64,000 nt of DNA from an uncultured Sutterellaceae bacterium (lineage in GTDB: Bacteria; Pseudomonadota; Gammaproteobacteria; Burkholderiales; Burkholderiaceae_F): the NCBI GenBank assembly GCA_902797695.1, contig CADBTW010000079.1:1-64000 (forward strand), in the 5' to 3' direction. Numbering within the stretch: the first letter of the stretch is position 1; every line of letters begins with the position of its first letter. The position numbers were made by a program, and so were the translations under genes. The notes below the pieces were generated by a model. The model saw only the letters and a list, made by a program, of their open reading frames with translations. It ran no database searches and was not told the DNA's origin. Shown piece after piece: positions 44,559-56,518 of the stretch.

Positions 44559-44710
44559 GGGGAGGAAAAACGCTCGGGATAATTTTTTGGCGGAGTAAGT
44601 TTAGCGAATCCGCCTGTGAGGCCACATCGGAATCGCAAGACTAGCTTGGCAACCGACTTAGTTTCCACCCGGAAGCCGCCTAGCCCTTGGATTGGATTCC
44701 TGCAGATTTG

Positions 44711-44746
44711 CATAAAAAAACGGGGCCAAGGCCCCGTTTTTTTATG
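44711..44746 (-). terminator. Terminator of the ATP synthase operon
   Basis: A symmetric hairpin of CGGGGCC and GGCCCCG with a two-base loop, flanked by seven A on one side and seven T on the other. It lies 17 bases after the atpC stop and would also work in the reverse direction. Confidence 0.93.
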
Positions 44747-44762
44747 CATTGACCTGCCTTGA

Positions 44763-45182
44763 TCAGCGCTTTGATGAAAGCTTCTTGATCGCTGCGAGTT
44801 CTGCCGAAAGAGCAGCCATTTCGGCCTCGAGACGAGCAATCTCGAGGGTACCGGTTGCGTTCTTGCGCTTGGACTTGGCATCTTCGAGCGCCTGCTTCGC
44901 CTTGGCTTCGTCAAGGTCTTCGCTGCGGACAGCCGTATCAGCCAAAACGTTCACAGCGTAGGGCTGGACTTCCAGCACACCGCCTGCGACGAAAATACGC
45001 ATCACTTCATCAGTCTCAGGCTTGGTCACCCGAACAAAACCGGGCTTGATCTGAGTGATGAAAGGAACATGGCCAGGGAGAACACCGATTTCGCCTTCAA
45101 CACCGGGCAGCGCAACAAATTTAGCGTCACCGGAAAAAACCTGCTTTTCCGCATTGACGACATCTACTTTCAAAGTTTTCAT
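44763..45182 (-). CDS. atpC: F1F0-ATP synthase epsilon subunit
   Basis: Central-stalk subunit that couples and can inhibit F1. It has 139 residues. The beta-sandwich begins [20 protein letters not shown] and contains [20 protein letters not shown]; the C-terminal helical hairpin starts near [18 protein letters not shown]. It is the last gene of the atp operon, followed by a strong terminator. Confidence 0.96.
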   Translation of the reverse strand: MKTLKVDVVNAEKQVFSGDAKFVALPGVEGEIGVLPGHVPFITQIKPGFVRVTKPETDEVMRIFVAGGVLEVQPYAVNVLADTAVRSEDLDEAKAKQALEDAKSKRKNATGTLEIARLEAEMAALSAELAAIKKLSSKR

Positions 45183-45243
45183 TAAGTAGCCCCGCTGTCG
45201 AGCGAGGCCGGATCCTCATCGGACCGGCCTGCGCTTGTGTTGA

Positions 45244-46659
<1,416 letters not shown>

Positions 46660-46678
46660 TCAGTATCAAATCCTAGCG

Positions 46679-47578
46679 TTAAGACACAGCAGCAGCGCCG
46701 CTCACGATTTCGGTGATTTCCGTCGTGATTGCCGCCTGGCGCGTCTTATTGAAGACAAGCTGCAGTTCGTCGGAGATTTTCTTCGCATTGTCCGTAGCGG
46801 CCTTCATAGCCACCATTCGGGCACTCTGCTCAGAAGCCATGTTCTCTGCAACAGCCTGGTAAATAAGAGCTTCAACGTAGCGGTTCAGCAGCAGGTCAAG
46901 GACTGCCTGAGCGTTCGGCTCATACTCGTAGTCCCAGGAGTACTGCTGCTTCTGCTCGCCATCTGCCGGCTTGCCCTCATTGATGCCAAAGGCATCCTTC
47001 GGAAGCGGCAGAAGCTGCTCAATAACCGGCTCCTGCCTCATCGCGTTGATGAAGCGGGAGTAGGCGAGATAAACAGCCGAGATCTCGCCCTTCTTAAACG
47101 CGTCGATCTGGACTCGAATGGCGCCAATCAGGCGGTCGAGATTGGGCTTGTCACCCAAGGCGACTGCCTGACTCTGCACCGGCGCACCCAGCCGCTGCAG
47201 AAAGCCAAGGCCCTTGTTGCCAATAGCGGAGGCGAAAAGCTCCTTCCCCTCGGCGTTCCACTTCTTGATGGTCGCCAGTACATCACGGAGAATATTGGTA
47301 TTCAGAGCGCCGGCAAGGCCCTTGTCCGTCGTGATGAGGATCAGGCCGACTTTCTTGGCGTCACTGTGCGAGGCAAGGAACGGATGATGGTAGTCCGTGT
47401 TGGAGGAGGCAAGGTGCGAAACAATCACACGAATCCTCTCGCCGTACGGACGAGCTGCAAGCATCCGATCCTGTGCCTTGCGCATTTTCGAGGCCGCCAC
47501 CATCTGCATCGCGTTCGTGATCTTGCGCGTATTTTGTACGCTCTTGATCTTCAAGCGTATTTCTTTTGTGCTGGGCAT
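46679..47578 (-). CDS. atpG: F1F0-ATP synthase gamma subunit
   Basis: Rotating central shaft of F1, 299 residues. It starts [20 protein letters not shown], then [19 protein letters not shown], the standard N-terminal helix. The C-terminal helix is [20 protein letters not shown]. Both helices form the coiled coil that turns inside alpha3beta3. It lies between atpA and atpD. Confidence 0.97.
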   Translation of the reverse strand: MPSTKEIRLKIKSVQNTRKITNAMQMVAASKMRKAQDRMLAARPYGERIRVIVSHLASSNTDYHHPFLASHSDAKKVGLILITTDKGLAGALNTNILRDVLATIKKWNAEGKELFASAIGNKGLGFLQRLGAPVQSQAVALGDKPNLDRLIGAIRVQIDAFKKGEISAVYLAYSRFINAMRQEPVIEQLLPLPKDAFGINEGKPADGEQKQQYSWDYEYEPNAQAVLDLLLNRYVEALIYQAVAENMASEQSARMVAMKAATDNAKKISDELQLVFNKTRQAAITTEITEIVSGAAAVS

Positions 47579-47606
47579 TGGGTCCTCTAGGATCGCTTAA
47601 CTGCGC

Positions 47607-49148
47607 TTAGAAAGCGCCGTTCTTCTTAAACTCGTTGATTGCCGCCTCAAGAGCAGAAGCATCGTCCTTTTCGAGGACCTTCTTCTCTTCAATGCGGTTC
47701 ACGAGATCGGCGTGATGCTCCTTCATGAAGTCACGCATGGCGCTTTCAACACGGAGAGCATCCTTGACAGAAACGCCGTCATAGAAGCCGATGTTGATCG
47801 AGAACAGAAGCAGAGCCTCTTCCCAAACCTGAAGCGGGTGATACTGCGGCTGCTTCATCAGTTCGGTCACAATGCGGCCGCGCTCGAGTTCCTTGCGAGT
47901 TGCTTCGTCAAGATCGGAAGCAAACTGCGCGAAGGCTGCGAGTTCACGATACTGCGCAAGAGCCAGACGAACGCCGCCGCCCTGCTTCTTGATGACCTTG
48001 GTCTGAGCCGCGCCGCCGACTCGGGACACGGAAATGCCCGGGTTAATGGCAGGACGAATACCGGCGTTGAAAAGGTCGGTCTCAAGGAAGAGCTGGCCGT
48101 CCGTAATGGAAATCACGTTGGTCGGAACGAAAGCGGTCACGTCGCCAGCCTGGGTCTCAATGATCGGCAGGGCGGTAAGCGAACCGGTCTTGCCCTTCAC
48201 TTCTCCCTTCGTGAAGCGCTCCACGTATTCCTCGCTCACGCGGGCAGCGCGCTCGAGCAGGCGGGAATGCAGGTAGAACACGTCACCCGGGAAGGCTTCG
48301 CGTCCCGGCGGACGGCGAAGAAGGAGGGATATCTGGCGATACGCCTGAGCCTGCTTGGTCAGGTCGTCGTAAATAATCAGGGCATCCTGGCCGCGGTCAC
48401 GGAAGTACTCGCCCATCGATGCGCCGGCGTACGGAGCAATGTACTGCAGGGCAGCCGTGTCGGAAGCGGTAGCGGCAACGATGATCGTATAGTCCATTGC
48501 GCCGTGCTCGGTGAGCTGGCGGACGACGTTCGCGACGGTGGAAGCCTTCTGGCCGATTGCGACATACACGCAGATCAGGTTCTTGCCCTTCTGGTTGATG
48601 ATCGTGTCGAGTGCGACGGCGGTCTTGCCAGTCTGGCGGTCGCCAATGATCAGCTCACGCTGGCCACGGCCGATCGGGATCATCGTGTCGACAGCCTTCA
48701 GTCCGGTCTGGACAGGCTGGTCAACGGACTTGCGGTCGATCACGCCAGGGGCGATCTTTTCGACAACGTCGTAGGTCTTTGCGTTGATCGGGCCCTTGCC
48801 ATCAATCGGCTGGCCGAGGGCGTTCACGACACGCCCGAGCAGTTCAGGCCCGACCGGGACCTGCAGAATGCGGCCCGTCGTACGGACGGTGTCGCCTTCC
48901 GAAATATGGGTGTACTCACCGAGAACGACCGCACCAACGGAATCGCGCTCGAGGTTCATGGCCAGGCCGTAGGTATTGCCCGGGAACTCGAGCATTTCGC
49001 CCTGCATCACGTCCGAGAGGCCGTGAATGCGGACGATGCCGTCAGTAACGGAAATCACGGTGCCTTGCGTACGAAGATCGGCCGAGACCCCGAGGTCTTC
49101 GATCCGCTTCTTCAGCAAATCACTGATTTCACTAGGATTGAGTTGCAT
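47607..49148 (-). CDS. atpA: F1F0-ATP synthase alpha subunit
   Basis: Regulatory nucleotide-binding subunit, 513 residues. It begins [20 protein letters not shown]; the P-loop is [13 protein letters not shown], and [20 protein letters not shown] covers the Walker B region. [19 protein letters not shown] is the usual alpha signature. It lies between atpH and atpG. Confidence 0.98.
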   Translation of the reverse strand: MQLNPSEISDLLKKRIEDLGVSADLRTQGTVISVTDGIVRIHGLSDVMQGEMLEFPGNTYGLAMNLERDSVGAVVLGEYTHISEGDTVRTTGRILQVPVGPELLGRVVNALGQPIDGKGPINAKTYDVVEKIAPGVIDRKSVDQPVQTGLKAVDTMIPIGRGQRELIIGDRQTGKTAVALDTIINQKGKNLICVYVAIGQKASTVANVVRQLTEHGAMDYTIIVAATASDTAALQYIAPYAGASMGEYFRDRGQDALIIYDDLTKQAQAYRQISLLLRRPPGREAFPGDVFYLHSRLLERAARVSEEYVERFTKGEVKGKTGSLTALPIIETQAGDVTAFVPTNVISITDGQLFLETDLFNAGIRPAINPGISVSRVGGAAQTKVIKKQGGGVRLALAQYRELAAFAQFASDLDEATRKELERGRIVTELMKQPQYHPLQVWEEALLLFSINIGFYDGVSVKDALRVESAMRDFMKEHHADLVNRIEEKKVLEKDDASALEAAINEFKKNGAF

Positions 49149-49164
49149 TATTCAGCTCCGGAAT

Positions 49165-49719
49165 TTATGCGGTAAGGGCCGTCTTCATCTCATCGAGACG
49201 AGCGCTGATCGAGCCATCGAGGACCTGATCGCCAACGGTGATGCGCACGCCGCCGATAAGGTCGGGGTTCAACTTGACCTCGGGCACGAGCTTCTTGTTG
49301 GGGAAGCGGTGGGCAAGGGCCGCGAGAAGGCCGTTTACTTCTTCCTCGGGCATGGCGAAGGCGGTCTCGATATGCACTTCGGCAATGCCTTCAGCATCAT
49401 TGATGAGCTTGCGGTAGTCATCAACGATTGCAGGCCAGGCTCCAATGCGGCCGTTATCAAGAACGACTGAAAGGAGGTTGAAGACTTCCTTGGGCGTTGT
49501 TCCGCCAGCAAGAGCGTCCTTCACGAGGCCAATCAGCTGGTCAGGCAGAAGCCTGGGATCGCCAAACAGCCGGGAGACTTCAGGTTCGCTCAGAACACGG
49601 AGGACATCCTCCAGCCCCTGCAGCACAACCTTGTGCTCCTCGATAGAAGCGTGACGATCCTCAAGAGCTTGAAAAAGCCCCTTCGCATAAGGCCGCGCTA
49701 TTGTCGAAATTTCTGCCAT
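49165..49719 (-). CDS. atpH: F1F0-ATP synthase delta subunit
   Basis: Peripheral-stalk subunit joining F1 to the b dimer, 184 residues. It starts MAEISTIARPYAKGLFQALE, and the C-terminal segment VPEVKLNPDLIGGVRITVGD followed by QVLDGSISARLDEMK is diagnostic. It follows atpF by two bases. Confidence 0.96.
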   Translation of the reverse strand: MAEISTIARPYAKGLFQALEDRHASIEEHKVVLQGLEDVLRVLSEPEVSRLFGDPRLLPDQLIGLVKDALAGGTTPKEVFNLLSVVLDNGRIGAWPAIVDDYRKLINDAEGIAEVHIETAFAMPEEEVNGLLAALAHRFPNKKLVPEVKLNPDLIGGVRITVGDQVLDGSISARLDEMKTALTA

Positions 49720-49721
49720 GG

Positions 49722-50192
49722 CTAAAGCTTCGCCTTCAGTTGATCAAGCAGTTCCTTGTGGAGATCAGCATTGATCTCACGCTTCAGAATCTGCTCGGCG
49801 CCTGCAACAGCGAGCTGAGCCACCTGATCCCTCAGAGCTTCCTTGGCACGCTGCATTTCCTGTGCGGCTTCGTCCTTCGCAGCCTGGACAATGCGAGCGG
49901 CTTCGACTTCAGCCTGAGACTTAGCCTGTTCAACGATGGACTGGCCACGTTTTTCGCCATCAGCCACGATAGTCATAGCCTGAGCACGGGCTTCGGCTTC
50001 GATGGCCTGCTGCTTCTGCGTGGCTTCGGCTAGGGCATTCTGCCCCAGATCCGCAGCCCTCAGCCCCTCAGCGATCTTCTTCTGCCGATTTTCAATTGCA
50101 TTAATCAGCGGCGGCCAGATGTACTTCATGCAGATCCAAGCCCCCAGGAAGAACACGACCATTTGAATGAAAAGTGAGGCGTTAATGTTCAT
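49722..50192 (-). CDS. atpF: F1F0-ATP synthase b subunit
   Basis: Peripheral-stalk subunit, 156 residues. A single N-terminal membrane helix (MNINASLFIQMVVFFLGAWI, then CMKYIWPPLINAIENRQKKI) leads to a long charged helix rich in Ala, Glu, Gln and Lys that dimerises. It matches the b subunit in order and length. Confidence 0.96.
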   Translation of the reverse strand: MNINASLFIQMVVFFLGAWICMKYIWPPLINAIENRQKKIAEGLRAADLGQNALAEATQKQQAIEAEARAQAMTIVADGEKRGQSIVEQAKSQAEVEAARIVQAAKDEAAQEMQRAKEALRDQVAQLAVAGAEQILKREINADLHKELLDQLKAKL

Positions 50193-50272
50193 TATTGAGT
50201 CCCGTAGAGTCGAACGACGCTGTGCTGCGCCTGTTCAACGAGTCAGCTAAAACGTAATTGGGGAACTGTTTC

Positions 50273-50515
<243 letters not shown>

Positions 50516-50584
50516 TTAAAAAACTCCTTAGGATCTTCTTATGCGAAGGTGGTTAGAGTAGGAAAGAAATTAAGGAAAAAACTG

Positions 50585-51418
50585 TTAGTGGCTGTCATGC
50601 GCCTGACCGAGGTAAACCAGGGTCAGCATCATCATGATGAATGCCTGCAACAGAACAATCAGAACGTGGAAGAGCCACCAGCCAAGCCCGGCCACAATCT
50701 GCCCCGCCGTGCTCAGCGTGCCGCCCACGAGGCCAAAGCTGATGGCATAGCCACCGAGAAGCGCGATAAGCATGAACAGCAGCTCGCCAGCGTACATGTT
50801 CCCGAACAACCGCATGCCGAGGGACACGCACTTGGCAAGATACTCAATGATGTTCAGCGCGAGGTTGAAAGGCCAAAGAAGCGGGTTCGCGCCGAACGGA
50901 GCGGTGAGGAGGCCCTTGAAGAAGCCACCAACACCGTGGACCTTGAGTCCGTAGTAGAACATCAAAAGAACAACGCCCACAGAAATGCCGAGCGTGCCGT
51001 TCAGATCGGCCGTCGGAAGCGGACGGAGATGCTCAAAACCAAACCAGCCGGCAACCAGCGGGAAAAGGTCGACAGGGATAAGGTCGACGCAGTTCATCAG
51101 GGTAACCCAGACGAAAACCGTAAGAGCGAGAGGGGCAATGTAGGAGCGGTCGCCATGGACCAGCACCTTGGCCTGATCGTTGACAAACCCGACCAGCATT
51201 TCAATGAAGCACTGGAACTTTCCGGGAACGCCGTCCGTCGCCTTCTTGGCCGCCTGACGAAGCAGCCAAAGAGAGAGCGCCATGATCACAATGGAGAAGA
51301 ACAGCGTGTCGTAATTGATTACAGAGAAATCTACAATCGAGCTCTGGTGAGCCGACGCTAGATTGGCAAGATGATGCCGGATGTACCCGGTAGCGGTCAG
51401 AGCGCCATCAGCAGACAT
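50585..51418 (-). CDS. atpB: F1F0-ATP synthase a subunit
   Basis: Stator channel subunit of F0, 277 residues with about five to six helices. The key helix contains GMRLFGNMYAGELLFMLIAL, with the essential Arg in the family pattern; the end GLGWWLFHVLIVLLQAFIMM is also typical. It lies between atpI and atpE. Confidence 0.97.
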   Translation of the reverse strand: MSADGALTATGYIRHHLANLASAHQSSIVDFSVINYDTLFFSIVIMALSLWLLRQAAKKATDGVPGKFQCFIEMLVGFVNDQAKVLVHGDRSYIAPLALTVFVWVTLMNCVDLIPVDLFPLVAGWFGFEHLRPLPTADLNGTLGISVGVVLLMFYYGLKVHGVGGFFKGLLTAPFGANPLLWPFNLALNIIEYLAKCVSLGMRLFGNMYAGELLFMLIALLGGYAISFGLVGGTLSTAGQIVAGLGWWLFHVLIVLLQAFIMMMLTLVYLGQAHDSH

Positions 51419-51430
51419 GGATGTCGGTCC

Positions 51431-51808
51431 TTATTTCTTGAACAAAAGCTGACTCGCCATAGGGGAGCTAGCCACTATAAAGAGAGTCAGCAGAAAAGCC
51501 GGCCAGTTGAGCTCTTTGTAAGCCAGCGCCACGACAACGATCAGTCCCGTTGCGAGAAACAGTCTTACAAACAGCCCAATCTGCAGAACCAGAGCTCCGG
51601 CCATAGGATTGCTGGAAGCCATCCGCCTGCTCACTAAAAGAATGGCAGCGGAAGGCAGCGCATAGATTGCGAAGGCAAGAAAGGACGAAACAAAGCCCCG
51701 GATTCCGCCTGCCGCAAGGCAGACGAGGATCGCTATCCCGCCGCAAATCCCATATGCCGCCAGCTCTCGATAAGAACCGCAGCCGCACCTGCGCCTAAAG
51801 CTCTTCAT
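51431..51808 (-). CDS. atpI: ATP synthase subunit I
   Basis: A 125-residue membrane protein heading the atp operon, with about four hydrophobic segments; AtpI proteins help assemble the c ring. The polar N terminus MKSFRRRCGCGSYRELAAYG is followed by helices such as FVSSFLAFAIYALPSAAILL and LVLQIGLFVRLFLATGLIVV. It lies 12 bases before atpB. A good promoter sits so close upstream that the transcript would begin only about five bases before this ATG. Confidence 0.88.
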   Translation of the reverse strand: MKSFRRRCGCGSYRELAAYGICGGIAILVCLAAGGIRGFVSSFLAFAIYALPSAAILLVSRRMASSNPMAGALVLQIGLFVRLFLATGLIVVVALAYKELNWPAFLLTLFIVASSPMASQLLFKK

Positions 51809-51819
51809 AAATCGTGCAT

Positions 51820-51848
51820 ATTGTAAGAGTCTGCAAAATTTTCAACAA
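51820..51848 (-). promoter_or_regulatory. sigma-70 promoter of the atp operon
   Basis: On the reverse strand TTGTTG (51843-51848), 17 bases, then TACAAT (51820-51825). The predicted start point is near 51813, only about five bases before the atpI ATG at 51808. Confidence 0.65.
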
Positions 51849-51910
51849 CTATCTTTTCTAAGTAGATTGTTGGAAAAAATGCCTCTTTTTTCAGGTGTAA
51901 GAGTTACCCT

Positions 51911-52810
51911 TTATGAGGTATATCCCAAACGGCTGAGCAACCCGTCAAGCTGATCAAGATTGCTATATCGAATGACGATTCTCCCCTTCTCCCTGGTTTC
52001 AGAAGCGAGCTTCACCTCCGCGCCGAGAATGTCAGAGAGGGATTCTTCTATCCGGATAATGTCCTTGCTCTTCCTTGGAGCAGGACGAACCGGCTTCTTT
52101 TTGGTTTCGGCCAGGATGACTGCAACCTGACGCTCAGTCTCCCGGACAGACCAGTCCTTCGCGACAACCTGATTCGCAAGCTCTATCTGAAGGGACTCCT
52201 TCAAAGGAAGGAGCGCTCTGGCATGACCCATGCTGAGCTTATCCGACATCAGCAAGTTCTGGACCACCGGTGTGAGCTTCAGGAGCCGAAGGGTATTCGC
52301 AACAGCCGGACGGCTTTTACCGAGAACGTCTGCCACCTGGTCCTGGGTCATGCTGAACTCATTCATGAGTCGACTCATGCCCATCGCTTCTTCAATGGGA
52401 TTCAGGCCTTCGCGCTGGATGTTCTCAATCAGTGAGAGCGACAAGGCCTCCTTGTCGGGAACTTCACGGATGATGACAGGAACCCGGGTCATGCCTGCAA
52501 GCTTTGCCGCACGATAGCGGCGCTCGCCAGCGATGATCTCCCAGACGCCCTCCTCAACCGGACGGACAATCAGGGGGGACATCAGTCCCTGAGACTTGAT
52601 GGAAGCGGAGAGCGACGCTATGGACTCGGGGTCCATATGGGTTCTCGGCTGGTATCTGCCCGGGCGGATGTTCTCAACACCAAGCTCAGTAAGCTTGCCG
52701 GAAGAGCTGCCGGCAGCCTGCTCGCCCTTTTCAGGCTCAAAAATCTTCTTGCCGGTTCCCAGCCCCAAGGCTCCAAGGCCGCGCCCGAGTCCCTTTTTCC
52801 TAGCTGCCAT
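51911..52810 (-). CDS. parB: Chromosome-partitioning protein ParB
   Basis: CTPase/DNA-binding protein that loads at parS and spreads to organise the origin region. It has 299 residues from the ATG at 52810 (a GTG at 52813 is one codon upstream). The N terminus KKGLGRGLGALGLG is the ParA-interaction end. The CTP-binding part contains IAGERRYRAAKLAGM. The HTH domain contains MTQDQVADVLGKSRPAVANT, and a dimerisation domain closes the protein. It follows parA by about five bases, and a perfect parS site lies 3.7 kb away. Confidence 0.96.
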   Translation of the reverse strand: MAARKKGLGRGLGALGLGTGKKIFEPEKGEQAAGSSSGKLTELGVENIRPGRYQPRTHMDPESIASLSASIKSQGLMSPLIVRPVEEGVWEIIAGERRYRAAKLAGMTRVPVIIREVPDKEALSLSLIENIQREGLNPIEEAMGMSRLMNEFSMTQDQVADVLGKSRPAVANTLRLLKLTPVVQNLLMSDKLSMGHARALLPLKESLQIELANQVVAKDWSVRETERQVAVILAETKKKPVRPAPRKSKDIIRIEESLSDILGAEVKLASETREKGRIVIRYSNLDQLDGLLSRLGYTS

Positions 52811-52815
52811 CACCC

Positions 52816-53598
52816 TTACCCCTGTTTGCTGTGACCAAGCTTTGAAAGGATTTCCGCCGCAAAGGCCTTGTAGGCCTTCGCCCCCTTCGAGGAGGGATCG
52901 TAGAGAACGCCCGGCATTCCATATCCGGGTGCTTCAGCAAGGCGAACATTCCTCGGAATCACTGTATCAAAAACCCGTTCGCCGAAATGCTCCTTGAGCT
53001 GATCGCTTACCTGTGACTGCAACGTAATCCTCGGGTCGAACATCACGCGCAGCAACCCGATCATCGTAAGGTTGGGGTTCATGTCGCTGAAAACCGCCTG
53101 CACGGTGTCCACGAGGTCAGTAAGCCCCTCAAGCGCGTAATACTCGCACTGCATCGGGACAATCACCCCGTCGGCGCAGCTGAGCCCGTTCAGCGTGAGC
53201 AGTGAAATCGAAGGCGAACAGTCGATCAGCACGAAGTCATAATTCCCGAGCTCTTTCTCGATCGCCTTTCGGAGGCGAAAGTGGCGGTGCTCCATGTTGA
53301 CCAGCTCGACCTCGGCACCAGCGAGATCGCGGTTCGCCGGCAGCACATCGTAGCGGCCCCGTCCCTTTCCATGGATCACGGTCTCCGCAAATGTGCTTTC
53401 GCCAAGAAGCAGCTCATAAATGGAAGCCTCAAGCGACTTTTTTTCAATTCCGCTTCCGGATGTTGCGTTCCCCTGGGGATCAAGGTCGATGAGAAGCACC
53501 TTCTTCCCCTTTAGAGAAAGAGCAGCTGCCAAATTGATACAGGTAGTTGTTTTGCCTACTCCACCTTTTTGGTTCGCAACGCAGAAAACCCTTGCCAT
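52816..53598 (-). CDS. parA: Chromosome-partitioning ATPase ParA
   Basis: Walker-type ATPase that moves ParB-parS complexes. It has 260 residues. The deviant Walker A is NQKGGVGKTTTCINLA at the N terminus, and Walker B is FVLIDCSPSISLLTLNGLSC. It is cotranscribed with parB and preceded by a 244-base gap with a degenerate parS-like site. Confidence 0.97.
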   Translation of the reverse strand: MARVFCVANQKGGVGKTTTCINLAAALSLKGKKVLLIDLDPQGNATSGSGIEKKSLEASIYELLLGESTFAETVIHGKGRGRYDVLPANRDLAGAEVELVNMEHRHFRLRKAIEKELGNYDFVLIDCSPSISLLTLNGLSCADGVIVPMQCEYYALEGLTDLVDTVQAVFSDMNPNLTMIGLLRVMFDPRITLQSQVSDQLKEHFGERVFDTVIPRNVRLAEAPGYGMPGVLYDPSSKGAKAYKAFAAEILSKLGHSKQG

Positions 53599-53694
53599 CT
53601 TTCTCCTCTAGAAAAAACATTCCGGAAATACTGGTGAATAGCCATTCCCGAGACAAGGAGAGACACAAAATTCCCCCAGTCTCGACAACGGCGA

Positions 53695-53710
53695 TGTTCC
53701 ACGTGAAGCC
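53695..53710. promoter_or_regulatory. Degenerate parS-like site upstream of parA
   Basis: TGTTCCACGTGAAGCC matches 13 of 16 bases of the parS consensus, with the central CACGTG intact. It lies about 100 bases before parA, where it could allow ParB autoregulation. Confidence 0.5.
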
Positions 53711-53842
53711 CATGGCGCAGCACTGCTTCTCCCTGCAGCCAGGAATTTCCCTGCACAAGAAGGCCGTCCCAAACCTCGCATGGTCAAGCCGCAGCTCTCT
53801 TCTAAGTAAGAAATGAAAAGAAGAAGCAGTGAAAACAGAAAA

Positions 53843-54493
53843 TCAATGAGCCTTCCTCTGCAAGAGAACAAGTGAACGCTCTTCTTCGAGCCCCGGAACC
53901 TCGAGGGTATGAATTGCTTCTACTCTAGCAAAAGAGGGAATATCGGAAAGTTCTTCTTCCGGCCGCTTCCCCTTCATGGCAATCCAAAAGCCATCCTCCT
54001 CCAGGTTTTTCTCGGTCAGATCAAGAAAAAGCCTGAGAGAGGAAAAGGCACGGCAAGAAATGAAATCAAATGCCTCGTCCACATTTTCCACACGGGAATG
54101 ACGGGCCCTGAGGTTGCGAAGGCCGAGCTCAACAGCCACCTGCGTGACAAATGCGGTTTTCTTGGCAACGGCATCCACAGAAAGCACGTCAAGGCGGGGT
54201 ATGGCCACCGCAAGCACAACTGCAGGAAGACCGCCTCCGGAGCCGACGTCCATCAGAGAATAGCGGCGTTCCTTCTCCATGAGTCTCTCAACCGAAGGAA
54301 CAATGGCAAGGCAGTCAAGAAGATGCTTCTTCACACCTTCTTCCGGTGCTCGGATTGATGTCAAATTAAACGCCTTGTTCCATTTAAGCAGAAGGTCCAA
54401 GTAGGAAGAAAGCTGTTCAATCTGCTTTCCATTCAGGGCAACTCCAAGCCTATCGGCTCCGGACTCAAGCTCGCTGATGCATTCAGGCTGCAT
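53843..54493 (-). CDS. rsmG: 16S rRNA (guanine-N7)-methyltransferase RsmG
   Basis: Methylates G527 of 16S rRNA with SAM; loss gives low-level streptomycin resistance in other bacteria. It has 216 residues. [20 protein letters not shown] near residue 45 and the SAM site [20 protein letters not shown] are characteristic. Its start overlaps the end of mnmG by 11 bases, the classic gidA-gidB pair. Confidence 0.96.
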   Translation of the reverse strand: MQPECISELESGADRLGVALNGKQIEQLSSYLDLLLKWNKAFNLTSIRAPEEGVKKHLLDCLAIVPSVERLMEKERRYSLMDVGSGGGLPAVVLAVAIPRLDVLSVDAVAKKTAFVTQVAVELGLRNLRARHSRVENVDEAFDFISCRAFSSLRLFLDLTEKNLEEDGFWIAMKGKRPEEELSDIPSFARVEAIHTLEVPGLEEERSLVLLQRKAH

Positions 54494-56408
54494 TTTTCCC
54501 GCCTCCTTCCCTCTCTCGCCTTGTCTTGGAGAGGAAGATTATCAGAAGCGAGATCGCAGCCGGGGTAACGCCTGAGATGCGGCTTGCCTGCCCGATGGTT
54601 TCCGGCCTGCACTCCTTCAGTCTTTCCCGGACCTCGAACGACAGCCCGTGGACAGCATCATAGTTGAGGTCTGAGGGAATCACTGTCGTTTCGTTTCTGA
54701 GGTTTTTCTCAATCTCCCCCTTCTGACGCTCGATGTATCCGGAGTACTTCGCGCCGATTTCAAGCTGTTCCTGTTCCTTTTCCGTAAGAGGCTCTATCCC
54801 GTCCCCGATCGTCTTTCCGGTCTTCAGCTTCAGGGACATCAGGCTGCGGTATCCGACACGAGGCCGGACAAGAAGACTCTTCAGCGAATACTCGTGCTCA
54901 ATCGGAACGCCGAACACCCGAATCGCCTCTCCTTCTGAAAGGTCGGCAGGATGGATCCACGTAGCCTTCAGCCTTTCCTCCTCGCGGGCTATTCTCTCCT
55001 GCTTCCTGCAGAAGAAATCCCACTGGCTTCCTGTAAGGAGGCCCATTTCATGCGCGACCGGAGTCAGGCGGACATCCGCGTTGTCCTCACGAAGGCTCAG
55101 CCGGTATTCGGCTCGGGAAGTAAACATACGATAAGGCTCTGTGACGCCCTTGGTCGTTAGATCGTCAATCATCACCCCAAGATAAGCTTCGTCACGCCTT
55201 GGAACCCAGGGCTCGAGCCCCTTCGCGCGCCTCCCAGCATTGATTCCCGCAAGAAGCCCCTGCGCCGCAGCTTCCTCGTAGCCAGTCGTGCCGTTTACCT
55301 GTCCGGCGAAGAACAGGTTCCGAATCCGCTTTGTTTCGAACGAACGCCTGAGTCCCCTCGGATCGTAGTAGTCATATTCAATGGCATAGCCCGGTCGCAT
55401 GAGAAACGCGTTCTCGAGCCCCTTCATTGCATGCACCATCTCGATCTGGACATCGAAGGGAAGGCTCGTCGAAACCCCGTTGGGGTAATAGACGTTGGTG
55501 TTCAGCCCTTCAGGCTCCAGGAAAACCTGATGGCTGTCCTTTCCCTTGAAACGAACGATCTTCGTTTCGATCGACGGGCAATACCGGGGTCCAACGCCGG
55601 TGATGATTCCCGAATACATCGGCGACCTGTCGAGATTCTTCAGGATGATTTCGTGCACAAGAGGATTCGTCCTCGTGATCCAGCAGGGCCTCTGTTCGGG
55701 ATGCCCCGAGCTTTCATCCCAGGAAAAGAAGGGCTGGGCAGACTCGTTGGAATCCTGCCTCTCGCAAGCCGAGAAATCAATGCTCCGGCCATCGATGCGC
55801 GGGGGGGTTCCGGTTTTCAGCCTTCCCTGAGGCATGCCGATATCGATGAGCCTCTCGGCGAGCCGGATTGACGCGGGATCTCCCATTCGGCCCGCCTGAT
55901 AATGCTCTAGTCCTATGTGGACGAGGCCGTGGAGGAAGGTCCCGGCTGACAGCACGACAGCCTCGGAGAAGAAACGGACTCCTGTCTTCGTGACCGCTCC
56001 CTTCACGCAGTCCCCTTCAAGGATCAGGTCGTCCGCTGCTTCCTGAAAGATATCGAGGTTCGACTGGTTCTCCAGGACAAACCTAATGGCCTTCTTGTAA
56101 AGCTCACGGTCCACCTGAGCACGAGTAGCGCGGACAGCCGGTCCCTTGGAGTCATTCAGGGTTCGCATCTGGATCCCGGCACGATCGGCAGCTGCTCCCA
56201 TGGCTCCTCCCATGGCATCCACTTCCTTAACGAGATGGCCCTTGCCAATTCCTCCTATTGAAGGATTGCAGGACATCTGGCCAAGCGTCTCAATATTGTG
56301 GGTGAGGAGCAGGGTCCTGCAGCCCATCCTCGATGATGCGAGCGCAGCCTCTATTCCGGCATGTCCGCCGCCAATGACAACAACATCGTAGTGAGTTGGA
56401 AAATCCAT
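54483..56408 (-). CDS. mnmG: tRNA uridine-5-carboxymethylaminomethyl modification enzyme MnmG
   Basis: FAD-dependent partner of MnmE that modifies the wobble uridine of several tRNAs. It has 641 residues. The FAD motif is [40 protein letters not shown] is highly conserved, and [20 protein letters not shown] marks the second FAD segment. It overlaps rsmG and is separated from mnmE by 110 bases that contain a perfect parS site. Confidence 0.98.
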   Translation of the reverse strand: MDFPTHYDVVVIGGGHAGIEAALASSRMGCRTLLLTHNIETLGQMSCNPSIGGIGKGHLVKEVDAMGGAMGAAADRAGIQMRTLNDSKGPAVRATRAQVDRELYKKAIRFVLENQSNLDIFQEAADDLILEGDCVKGAVTKTGVRFFSEAVVLSAGTFLHGLVHIGLEHYQAGRMGDPASIRLAERLIDIGMPQGRLKTGTPPRIDGRSIDFSACERQDSNESAQPFFSWDESSGHPEQRPCWITRTNPLVHEIILKNLDRSPMYSGIITGVGPRYCPSIETKIVRFKGKDSHQVFLEPEGLNTNVYYPNGVSTSLPFDVQIEMVHAMKGLENAFLMRPGYAIEYDYYDPRGLRRSFETKRIRNLFFAGQVNGTTGYEEAAAQGLLAGINAGRRAKGLEPWVPRRDEAYLGVMIDDLTTKGVTEPYRMFTSRAEYRLSLREDNADVRLTPVAHEMGLLTGSQWDFFCRKQERIAREEERLKATWIHPADLSEGEAIRVFGVPIEHEYSLKSLLVRPRVGYRSLMSLKLKTGKTIGDGIEPLTEKEQEQLEIGAKYSGYIERQKGEIEKNLRNETTVIPSDLNYDAVHGLSFEVRERLKECRPETIGQASRISGVTPAAISLLIIFLSKTRREREGGGKNAA

Positions 56409-56487
56409 TTTGCCTGATGCCTGAAAAAAGAAACGCGCCGCAACGGAATCTTGCCGCTCTTCTCGTGCAGAGAGGAATCACACGTCA

Positions 56488-56503
56488 TGTTTCACGTGAA
56501 ACA
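56488..56503. promoter_or_regulatory. parS centromere site
   Basis: TGTTTCACGTGAAACA is an exact match to the 16-bp bacterial parS consensus, and the symmetry extends four more bases on each side (56484-56507). It lies between mnmE and mnmG, about 3 kb from parA. Confidence 0.95.
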
Positions 56504-56518
56504 TGACCGTCCATTTTG

